Below are positions 8,265 through 14,386 of a DNA stretch of 14,386 nt, piece after piece. Made by a program: the position numbers and the translations under genes. This stretch comes from an uncultured Bacteroidales bacterium (GTDB lineage: Bacteria; Bacteroidota; Bacteroidia; Bacteroidales; Marinilabiliaceae), in contig CALAVC010000155.1 in assembly GCA_937892095.1 (NCBI GenBank), positions 1-14,386 of the forward strand. Reading direction: 5' to 3'. The notes beneath the pieces are model-generated. The model searched no databases and was not told where the DNA came from. It saw only the letters and a list, made by a program, of their open reading frames with translations. Numbering within the stretch: position 1 is the stretch's first letter; each line of letters starts with the position of its first letter.

Positions 8265-8272
8265 CAAATGTA
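8265..8272 (-). promoter_or_regulatory. Candidate -7 box for the tamB-like gene
   Basis: On the minus strand 8272-8265 reads TACATTTG, a match to the Bacteroidetes TAnnTTTG box. A start about 5-7 nt downstream would leave a leader of roughly 35 nt before the TTG codon. The best TTTTG upstream (minus strand of 8299-8303) is 26 nt away, longer than the usual 19-21, so the -33 box is uncertain. Confidence 0.55.
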
Positions 8273-8593
8273 GTGAATATTACTAAAATGTTGTTATGCA
8301 AAAGGGTGGGGGAGTGCGACGTATAGACGAAATGACTAAAAAAACGGTCGTTTACTTATAACAAATATGGGTATATGCTTTTCTTCAGCACAAAAAGTAT
8401 CAAATATGCCTACGAAAAAATCATATCTATAATTCCTTTTGATGATGGCATAGCTTTGCAAGCCAATCGTGTAAACGCTAAGACAACATGTTACGTTGGT
8501 TTGGATGGTTTGTATGTCTATAATATAGTCTTAAACATAAAGAATATAAACTCGTAGACATATCTTCCCATTCTCTTCCCTCAAAACTTTTCT

Positions 8594-8601
8594 TATCTTT
8601 G
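8594..8601 (+). promoter_or_regulatory. Strong -7 box for the cvfB-rlmN operon, 8 nt from the start codon
   Basis: TATCTTTG at 8594-8601 is a perfect Bacteroidetes -7 consensus. Only 8 nt lie between it and the ATG at 8610, so a start site at the normal distance falls within about 3 nt of the start codon and would give a leaderless or nearly leaderless mRNA. The region 19-21 nt upstream has only TTC/TTCC, so the -33 box is poor. Confidence 0.65.
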
Positions 8602-8609
8602 CCTCTACT

Positions 8610-9464
8610 ATGGCTTCAGTTGATAAGAAAGACATCCAGATAGGCAAATTCAACACTCTCAGCGTAGTCAAAATCCTCGATTTCGGTTGTTATCTCGATG
8701 GTGGGACTGCTGGCGAAATCCTTTTGCCTCGACGCTACGTCCCCACCGATGTTCAACTCGGCGACGACATAAATGTCTTTATCTACTTCGATTCCGAAGA
8801 TCGACTCGTTGCAACCACAGACACCCCACGTGCCCTTGTCGGTCAAGTCGCCTATCTTCGCGTCAGTCAAGTCGGAAGTCCTGGAGCCTTCCTCGATTGG
8901 GGACTACCCAAGGATTTGCTTGTACCTCGTTCGCAACAACGCACACCGATGATTGAAGGGCATAGCTATGTCGTATACGTCTATCGCGACATAGCCACAG
9001 GGCGCATAGCCGCCTCTTCCAAGTTTTCTCGTTTTGTCGATAACGTCATGCCACGCTATGCCGTAGGCGACAAGGTCTCCGCAATCGTTACAGACATAAC
9101 TCCGCTCGGCTACAAAGTCATAATCGAAAATCAGCATACTGCAATCTTGTATCGCAACGAAGTCTTTACGCCCCTTTCAGTCGGGCAGTCCATCGTTGCC
9201 TATGTCAAGAAAGTTCGCGAAGACGACCTTATCGACCTGTCGCTCACACCTCTCGGCTATGCCAAGGTTGCCGACCTTGCCGAGGCTATAACCTCAGCAC
9301 TCGCTCAGAGTGGTGGATTCTTACCCGTTGGAGATCATTCCGACCCCGAACAAATAAAAACACTATTCGGTTGTAGCAAGAAAAGTTTTAAGATGACCAT
9401 CGGCACCCTCATGCGTCAAAAGCAAATCCTTATCACTCCCGACGGCATAAAACTAATCAAATGA
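8610..9464 (+). CDS. CvfB-like S1 domain RNA-binding protein
   Basis: The 284-residue product has the layout of the CvfB/YitL family: three S1-type OB folds (about residues 10-70, 76-140 and 151-215) and a C-terminal winged helix (about 222-284). The opening IGKFNTLSVVKILDFGCYLDGG followed by EILLPRRYVP is the family hallmark, and the second S1 repeat shows GAFLDWGLPKDLLVP. The family is thought to bind RNA and affect gene expression; no enzymatic activity is expected. The ATG at 8610 gives only ten residues before the conserved IGKFN, and there is no later Met in that stretch, so the start is firm. Its TGA overlaps the rlmN ATG by 4 bp (ATGA), which suggests translational coupling. It is the first gene of the six-gene plus-strand run. 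Confidence 0.9.
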   Translation: MASVDKKDIQIGKFNTLSVVKILDFGCYLDGGTAGEILLPRRYVPTDVQLGDDINVFIYFDSEDRLVATTDTPRALVGQVAYLRVSQVGSPGAFLDWGLPKDLLVPRSQQRTPMIEGHSYVVYVYRDIATGRIAASSKFSRFVDNVMPRYAVGDKVSAIVTDITPLGYKVIIENQHTAILYRNEVFTPLSVGQSIVAYVKKVREDDLIDLSLTPLGYAKVADLAEAITSALAQSGGFLPVGDHSDPEQIKTLFGCSKKSFKMTIGTLMRQKQILITPDGIKLIK

Positions 9465-10498
9465 ACAGTCGTCAACCGCTCTTCGGACTCACTCTAAGCC
9501 AACTGCAAGACGTCGCTTCCCAACTCGGCATGCCACGCTTTGCAGCCAAGCAAATGGCCGATTGGCTTTATAAGAAAAACGTCGACTCTATCGACCAGAT
9601 GACCAACATATCGGTCAAGATGCGCTCCGAACTTATGACGCGCTACGAAGTCGGACGAACAGCCCCCACCGATGTGCTTACGTCTGTCGATGGTACTCGT
9701 AAATACCTCTTCGCCTATGCTGAAAACACGGCCGTCGAGACAGCCTACATACCCGATGCCGACCGACACACGCTCTGTGTATCTTCACAGTTCGGTTGCA
9801 AGATGAATTGTTCTTTTTGCATGACAGGACGTCAGGGCTTTTCTGGCAATCTAACCGCAGGTCAAATACTCAATCAGTTAGCCTCCATCGACGAACACGC
9901 GCTTATCACCAATATAGTTTTTATGGGCATGGGCGAGCCAATGGACAACCTTACAGAAGTTCTCAGTGCCGTCGAAGTCCTTACATCTTCATGGGGCTAC
10001 GCCATGAGTCCTCGACGCATAACCGTATCCACAATCGGCATACCACACGCTGTAAAACAATTCTTAGAATTTTCTGAAGCTCATTTGGCCATCAGTCTTC
10101 ATAGCCCACAGCCTTCGCAACGTGCCGAGCTAATGCCCGTCCAAAAAGCCTATCCCGTCGAAGACGTCATAGCCCTCCTACGACAATACAACTGGTTCGG
10201 ACAACGACGCCTCACTTTCGAATACACCATGTTCGACCACGTCAACGACTCTCCCGAACATGCACGTCAACTCGTCAACCTACTCCGCGGACTACCTTGC
10301 CGAGTCAACCTTATTGGCTTCAATCCAATCCCCAATTCTACTCTCCGTGGCACGCCAGCCAAGCGTATGGCAGACTTCCGTGCCCGACTCGAAGAAAGTG
10401 GACTCACTGCAACCATTCGCATGTCCAAAGGTGGCGACATCAGTGCTGCCTGTGGCATGCTCAGTACCAAGAAAAAACAAGAAAATGAAGTCGCTTAA
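9461..10498 (+). CDS. rlmN: Dual-specificity 23S rRNA (A2503-C2) / tRNA (A37-C2) methyltransferase RlmN
   Basis: This radical-SAM enzyme makes 2-methyladenosine at A2503 of 23S rRNA and A37 of some tRNAs. The cluster motif Cx3Cx2C is present as Cys113, Cys117 and Cys120 in FGCKMNCSFCMTG. The two further catalytic cysteines fit Cys106 (equivalent to E. coli Cys118) and Cys331 in GGDISAACGML (equivalent to the methyl-carrying Cys355). MGMGEP (155-160), ISLHSPQ (211-217) and GFNPIPNS (286-293) are other family signatures. The 345-residue length is normal. The presence of both extra cysteines and no loss of motif argues for a working RlmN and not the resistance paralog Cfr. It overlaps cvfB by 4 bp upstream and the lipoprotein gene by 14 bp downstream. 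Confidence 0.95.
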   Translation: MNSRQPLFGLTLSQLQDVASQLGMPRFAAKQMADWLYKKNVDSIDQMTNISVKMRSELMTRYEVGRTAPTDVLTSVDGTRKYLFAYAENTAVETAYIPDADRHTLCVSSQFGCKMNCSFCMTGRQGFSGNLTAGQILNQLASIDEHALITNIVFMGMGEPMDNLTEVLSAVEVLTSSWGYAMSPRRITVSTIGIPHAVKQFLEFSEAHLAISLHSPQPSQRAELMPVQKAYPVEDVIALLRQYNWFGQRRLTFEYTMFDHVNDSPEHARQLVNLLRGLPCRVNLIGFNPIPNSTLRGTPAKRMADFRARLEESGLTATIRMSKGGDISAACGMLSTKKKQENEVA

Positions 10499-11297
10499 AT
10501 CGACATATTTTCTATTGCCACTTGTTTTGTTACTCACCTCGTGTTTCGTCTCGCGTGAGCAAAAGGCGCAAGAACTTTACGATGAAGCCCTCAATGCTTT
10601 CTCGGCTCACAAAATGGCACACTCAAAAATCCTTGTCGATAGTCTACAAAGCACCTATCCCGACCTACCAAAAGTGCAAATAGAAGCTCGAGACCTTCGA
10701 CGTACGATTGTTACTTTTGAAAATCGTCGCACCCTCGCCTTTCTCGACAGCCTTTTGCAAGTCAAGCAACAAGAGATAGCTCCCCTTATGAAAGATGTCG
10801 ACATCGATGATAAGCATGCCGTACATCCCGTTTTTGTTCACAATCTTCAACGCACATGGCGAGGCATAAGCCGTTGCTACATAAGAGCTTTCGCCGAACA
10901 AAATGGCAATTTCTACATCAGTAGCAATTTCGTCGGTGAACGCGCCATACACCACAATCATATTCGTGTAGACGCTCCAGACGCATATATTCTCACCGAT
11001 AGCGTCTCCGACGCAGCTTTCTTGCATTCGTTTTCCGATGGTGAATACATCTGGGAAATTGTTCGTTATAAAGGACAAGAAGCGGCCAACGTAGCTCAGC
11101 TAATAGCTTCTGCCCAACCCTCCGATCGCATAATGATTACATATCAAGGTCCGCGTGCCCACTACAAGTCGCTTATGACCGATGTCGACAAAAAAGCGGT
11201 TGCACACATTTGGCAGCTAAGTGTACTCTTGCGCGAGACTGCACAAATAAAAAGTAAAATTAGGCAAACACGCATAGCCATTGGTAAAAACAAATAA
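10485..11297 (+). CDS. Putative lipoprotein of unknown function
   Basis: Starting at the ATG at 10485, inside the end of rlmN, the 270-residue product begins MKSLKSTYFLLPLVLLLTSC. This is a lipoprotein signal with lipobox L17-T-S-C20, so it should be lipidated and sit in the cell envelope. The frame is open further upstream but that reading overlaps rlmN deeply and would bury the signal peptide. After Cys20 comes a helical region with a TPR-like look (AQELYDEALNAFSAHKMAHSKILVDSL), another charged helix (residues about 60-95), a mixed middle with SRCYIRAFAEQNGNFYISSNFVG, and a C-terminal helix (about 235-268). I do not recognise a named family. The position between rlmN and nspC in a coupled run is the only functional hint. 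Confidence 0.8.
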   Translation: MKSLKSTYFLLPLVLLLTSCFVSREQKAQELYDEALNAFSAHKMAHSKILVDSLQSTYPDLPKVQIEARDLRRTIVTFENRRTLAFLDSLLQVKQQEIAPLMKDVDIDDKHAVHPVFVHNLQRTWRGISRCYIRAFAEQNGNFYISSNFVGERAIHHNHIRVDAPDAYILTDSVSDAAFLHSFSDGEYIWEIVRYKGQEAANVAQLIASAQPSDRIMITYQGPRAHYKSLMTDVDKKAVAHIWQLSVLLRETAQIKSKIRQTRIAIGKNK

Positions 11298-11301
11298 AGC
11301 A

Positions 11302-12447
11302 ATGTCAGCCGACAACACACTCCCTTCGCCTTGCTATATCCTCGACGCTGAAAAACTGCGCGCCAATATGAGACTTATCGATCGTGTGCGACGAGAGTCT
11401 GGAGCAACCATCATCTTAGCCTTCAAAGCCTTTGCCTTTTGGCCTGCATTCTATATCGTCCGCGAACTCTTCTCCACTTCCACTGCCAGTTCGCTCTCCG
11501 AAGCACGTCTTGCCTACGAAGAACTTGGCAGTCGTGCCCACACCTATGCTCCTGTCTATACTCAGTCCGAAATCGACGAAATACTTTCATATAGTAGTCA
11601 TATAACTTTCAATTCCCTTTCACAGCTCAATCGCTACTCTTCGACAGTCTTAGCGCAGTCGCACCATGTCAGTGTCGGACTGCGCGTCAATCCTCAGCTT
11701 AGTCAGGTCGAGACTGACCTCTATAACCCTTGTGTCCCTGGCAGTCGCTTAGGCACCTTGTCTGCCGACTTGCCCAGTCGTCTGCCAAACATCGTCGAAG
11801 GGTTGCATGTCCACGCCTTGTGCGAAAGCTCTGCCGAAGAAACCAAGCAGTTACTCCTTGCAGTCGAAAATCGTTTTGCCAATCACCTCAAGCAAGTCAA
11901 GTGGCTCAATATAGGTGGCGGACATCTCATGACTCGGCAAGGCTATGACGTCGATGCACTCATCGAGACTCTCAAAGCCTTCCGTGCCCGACACCCTCAC
12001 TTGCAACTAATCTTAGAGCCTGGCTCAGCTTTTGCTTGGGGTGCAGGCTACCTTACATCAACAGTCGAAGACATCGTCGAAAATGCTGGCGTAAAGACGG
12101 CTATGCTCAACGTCTCTTTTGCTTGCCACATGCCCGATTGTCTCGAAATGCCCTATAAGCCCGTTATTCGTGGCGCGCATCACGAGCCCATTAGCAGTTT
12201 ACCAACCTATCGTATGGGAGGCAACTCGTGCCTCTCGGGCGATTTCGTCGGCTCTTGGTCTTTCGACCAACCACTGCAAATAGGCGACACAATTATTTTT
12301 GAAGATATGATGCACTACACCACAGTCAAAACAACTCTTTTCAATGGTGTTTCGCACCCTTCAATAGCCATCAACGACCCTAAGCATGGTGGACTAAAAA
12401 TTGTTCGTCGTTTCTCCTACGAAGACTACAAAATGCGAATGGGTTAA
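11302..12447 (+). CDS. nspC: Carboxynorspermidine/carboxyspermidine decarboxylase NspC
   Basis: NspC is a PLP-dependent fold-type III decarboxylase that converts carboxyspermidine (or carboxynorspermidine) to spermidine (or norspermidine), the last step of the alternative polyamine route. The 381-residue product has the PLP lysine Lys42 in ILAFKAFAFW, the conserved TASSLSEARL (61-70), HTYAPVY (80-86), LRVNP and ETDLYNPCVPGSRLG (137-151), the phosphate-binding GGG (205-207) with HLMTRQGYDV, EPGSAFAW (239-246), SFACHMPDCLEMPYKP (272-287) and the catalytic SCLSGD (Cys310, Asp314). These match the Bacteroidetes enzymes along their full length. The ATG at 11302 fits the family start and lies 4 bp after the lipoprotein stop. 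An upstream in-frame TTG at 11281 would overlap that gene and adds nothing conserved. The partner dehydrogenase is not in the window. Confidence 0.95.
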   Translation: MSADNTLPSPCYILDAEKLRANMRLIDRVRRESGATIILAFKAFAFWPAFYIVRELFSTSTASSLSEARLAYEELGSRAHTYAPVYTQSEIDEILSYSSHITFNSLSQLNRYSSTVLAQSHHVSVGLRVNPQLSQVETDLYNPCVPGSRLGTLSADLPSRLPNIVEGLHVHALCESSAEETKQLLLAVENRFANHLKQVKWLNIGGGHLMTRQGYDVDALIETLKAFRARHPHLQLILEPGSAFAWGAGYLTSTVEDIVENAGVKTAMLNVSFACHMPDCLEMPYKPVIRGAHHEPISSLPTYRMGGNSCLSGDFVGSWSFDQPLQIGDTIIFEDMMHYTTVKTTLFNGVSHPSIAINDPKHGGLKIVRRFSYEDYKMRMG

Positions 12448-12477
12448 TCTACCATCTTCCGACAAAATAACATACCA

Positions 12478-14013
12478 ATGAACCTTAAACTCAGTGACAT
12501 AGACAACATCCTTTGGGGTGATAGTCAAGTAAAACTATCCGATGATGACCTAAAAGCCGTCGACGATTGCCACAAGTTCCTTATCAATTTTATGAACGAC
12601 AAGGTAATATATGGCATAAACACAGGCTTCGGTCCCATGGCGCAATATCGAGTCCCCGATGCCGACCTTACGGCTTTGCAGTACAATATCGTCCGAAGCC
12701 ATTCCACTGGTGCAGGTCAGCCAATGGACCCGACCGCCGTACGAGCTGCCATGATTTCTCGACTTATGACGTTCCTTCAGTTCCGCTCAGGCATAAGTCC
12801 CGATGTCCCTCGTCTACTCGCAGAGTTTATCAATAGGCAAATTATTCCTTTCGTGCCGCAACACGGTAGCGTGGGCGCCAGTGGCGACCTTGTTCAGCTT
12901 GCCCACATGACACTTACTCTCATAGGCGAAGGCACTGTCCTTCATTATGGCGAGTGGAAACCCACTGCCGAAGCTCTCAAAGCCGAAGGCCTTCAGCCCC
13001 TCAAACTCGTTGGGCGCGATGGACTTTCGCTTGTCAACGGGACAGCCATGATGACAGGTCTTGGCATAGTCAATCAGCACTATGCTCAGCGCTTCCTCGA
13101 ATGGCTACTCGTAGCCTCTGTCATGGTCAACGAAGTTGCCGAATCCTACGACGACCTTATGAGTCAACAACTCAACGAAGCTCGCCGCCAACGCGGACAG
13201 CAAATCATTGCTGCCAAAATGCGAAATCTCAGCTCTGGCACTTCCCTTCTTCGTAGTCGCGAAGTTGAACTATATGGGGGCAACAATGAAGAACATTTCT
13301 CTCATAAGGTACAGCCCTACTATTCTCTTCGTTGTGTGCCACAAATACTCGGGCCTGTTCTCGACACCCTCCACTATGCCCAAGAGGTCATAGAACGCGA
13401 AGTGAACTCTGCCGACGACAACCCAATTGTCGACCCAGAAACGCGTAGTATATACCATGGTGGCAATTTCCATGGCGATTACATAAGTCTCGAAATGGAC
13501 AAGCTAAAAATAGTCATAACCAAGTCTGTTATGCTTGCCGAGCGTCAGCTCAACTATCTCTTGCACGACAAGATTAACGAAATGCTCCCGCCATTCTGCA
13601 ATCTCGGGCGACTTGGACTCGACTACGGTATGCAGGCTTGCCAGTTTACTGCCACCAGCACCACTGCCGAGTGTCAGACGCTCAGCAACCCAATGTATGT
13701 CCACTCCATCCCCAACAACAACGACAATCAAGACGTTGTCAGCATGGGCACCAACTCTGCTCTTCTATGTCAGCGCGTTCTCGACAATGCTTTCCAAGTG
13801 CTCAGCATTCACCTTATGACCATTGCTCAGGCCGTCGATTGTCGCGGTATCTATAGTCGTCTTAGCTCCAAGAGTCAAGAAGTCTATAACCTAATCCGTA
13901 CAGTCTTCCCAATCTTCAAAGACGACCACCCACACTATGCCGAAATAGCAGCAGTTGAGAGTATCCTTCGTTCCGTAAAAATAACCGATCTTTCGCGCTC
14001 CGAGTGTCAGTGA
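12478..14013 (+). CDS. Aromatic amino acid ammonia-lyase, probably tyrosine ammonia-lyase (HAL/PAL family)
   Basis: The 511-residue enzyme belongs to the MIO lyases. Ala134-Ser135-Gly136 in GSVGASGDLVQL cyclise to the MIO cofactor. Tyr45 (VIYGINTGFGPM), Asn187 (LVNGTA), Tyr282/Arg285 (YYSLR) and Phe331 (HGGNFHGDYISLEMDKLKI) are the other active-site residues. It closely resembles the characterised Flavobacterium johnsoniae tyrosine ammonia-lyase as I recall that sequence, for example YNIVRSH, RCVPQILGPVL and NPMYVHSIPNNNDNQDVVSM. The NQD triplet (417-419) is the form in phenylalanine/tyrosine lyases, where histidases have QED, so formation of p-coumarate from tyrosine is more likely than histidine degradation. 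No hut genes are nearby. It starts 30 bp after nspC, and its TGA overlaps the next start by 4 bp. In Bacteroidetes this lyase commonly primes flexirubin/aryl-polyene synthesis. Confidence 0.9.
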   Translation: MNLKLSDIDNILWGDSQVKLSDDDLKAVDDCHKFLINFMNDKVIYGINTGFGPMAQYRVPDADLTALQYNIVRSHSTGAGQPMDPTAVRAAMISRLMTFLQFRSGISPDVPRLLAEFINRQIIPFVPQHGSVGASGDLVQLAHMTLTLIGEGTVLHYGEWKPTAEALKAEGLQPLKLVGRDGLSLVNGTAMMTGLGIVNQHYAQRFLEWLLVASVMVNEVAESYDDLMSQQLNEARRQRGQQIIAAKMRNLSSGTSLLRSREVELYGGNNEEHFSHKVQPYYSLRCVPQILGPVLDTLHYAQEVIEREVNSADDNPIVDPETRSIYHGGNFHGDYISLEMDKLKIVITKSVMLAERQLNYLLHDKINEMLPPFCNLGRLGLDYGMQACQFTATSTTAECQTLSNPMYVHSIPNNNDNQDVVSMGTNSALLCQRVLDNAFQVLSIHLMTIAQAVDCRGIYSRLSSKSQEVYNLIRTVFPIFKDDHPHYAEIAAVESILRSVKITDLSRSECQ

Positions 14014-14386
14014 CAACCACATCTCGCAAGAAGCAACAATGGCACGGACGCTCGCGTGGAGGTGGTGTTGGCATTCGTTGTTTCGAATGGCTCATTAGGC
14101 ACGTCGGAACGCGTGGAGCCTATCTTCTCCTCTATCTTGTCGTACCATATTTTGTGCTTTTTGCGCCCACGTCGACACGCTCTGTCTGGTATTTTAGTCG
14201 CCACGTCCGACACCTTGGCCTCCTAAGTTCGGTTGTGGCAGTTTTCCGCACATTCTTTGTCTTTGGTCAATGCATTATCGATCGCATGGCAGTCTGTCAA
14301 GTCGGTGCCGACAACCTATTTGCCTACGATACCGAAAATTTTGAAGAGGTTTACAATACCATGGCGCAAGAAAAACCATGCATTGT
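14010..14386 (+). CDS. LpxL/HtrB-type acyltransferase, 5' part (runs off window)
   Basis: A GTG at 14010 overlaps the lyase stop (GTGA) and opens a frame that continues to the window end, 125 residues so far, with no ATG before residue about 94. The sequence has WHGRSRGGGVGIRCFEWLIR (residues 11-30), a hydrophobic segment GAYLLLYLVVPYFVLF (about 36-51), and FRTFFVFGQCIIDRMAV (about 79-95). This is the N-terminal pattern of the lysophospholipid/lipid A acyltransferase-like proteins found in Bacteroidetes flexirubin and aryl-polyene clusters. The catalytic HX4D motif would be beyond the window. It probably transfers an acyl or polyene chain to a lipid acceptor at the inner membrane. The coupling to the lyase gene points to one pathway. 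Confidence 0.85.
   Translation, partial: MTTTSRKKQQWHGRSRGGGVGIRCFEWLIRHVGTRGAYLLLYLVVPYFVLFAPTSTRSVWYFSRHVRHLGLLSSVVAVFRTFFVFGQCIIDRMAVCQVGADNLFAYDTENFEEVYNTMAQEKPCI

Larger units (their letters stand above)
8223..8609. other. 387-bp divergent intergenic region
   Basis: This A+T-rich spacer separates the divergent tamB-like and cvfB-like genes. It holds the tamB -7 box (8265-8272) and the cvfB -7 box (8594-8601). It also contains a 60-codon plus-strand reading from ATG at 8375 to 8557 (starts MLFFSTKSIKYAYEK). I recognise no family in it, it has no promoter box or membrane segment, and its composition resembles the surrounding spacer, so I give it about a 10% chance of being a real gene. 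I see no structured RNA or terminator. Confidence 0.6.

Noticed and set aside
8375..8557. 60-codon open frame in the divergent spacer
   Set aside because: No family, promoter box or membrane segment recognised; most likely chance, kept only as a remark on the spacer.
10260..10484. Upstream extension of the lipoprotein frame into rlmN
   Set aside because: It would overlap rlmN by more than 200 bp and place the clear lipoprotein signal in the middle of the protein; the ATG at 10485 is the sensible start.
11281..11301. In-frame TTG start for nspC
   Set aside because: It overlaps the lipoprotein gene and adds residues not expected in NspC; the ATG at 11302 fits.

Overview
The window looks like a chromosomal segment from a Bacteroidota bacterium, most likely order Bacteroidales. 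I base this on gene families (a TamB-like protein, a stand-alone HsdR-N domain protein, a CvfB-like S1 protein, RlmN, NspC, and a tyrosine ammonia-lyase resembling the Flavobacterium johnsoniae enzyme), on Bacteroidetes-type promoter boxes (TAnnTTTG, one with a TTTG about 19 nt upstream), and on the lack of Shine-Dalgarno sequences before the starts. I cannot name a genus.

Left part (1-3136): an intrinsic terminator of an off-window gene, then about 200 bp of non-coding DNA with nested inverted repeats, then a long decayed gene. The remnant starts with a signal peptide and glycine-rich beta-helix repeats, passes through Ig-like sequence and a C-terminal region with PN-type sorting-domain character, and then changes without a gap into the barrel and coiled-coil linker of an OmpA-family porin. 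Two in-frame stops and about five frame changes interrupt it, and the OmpA peptidoglycan-binding domain is missing.

Middle part (3137-8609): a tRNA-Leu(UAA) gene with its own promoter and a strong terminator. The terminator U-tract touches the start codon of a small orphan HsdR-N (PD-(D/E)XK) protein. That gene converges, with 2 bp between stop codons, on a 1469-codon tamB-like gene on the minus strand. A 387-bp divergent promoter region lies upstream of tamB.

Right part (8610-14386): a tight plus-strand run of six genes with overlaps or short gaps: cvfB-like, rlmN, an unknown lipoprotein, nspC (carboxy(nor)spermidine decarboxylase), an aromatic amino acid (tyrosine) ammonia-lyase, and the start of an LpxL/HtrB-type acyltransferase that runs off the window. 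The last two are the usual opening genes of Bacteroidetes flexirubin/aryl-polyene lipid clusters. The most interesting biology is therefore probably just beyond position 14386, joined to housekeeping translation and polyamine genes. I see no CRISPR array, insertion sequence, integrase or rRNA.
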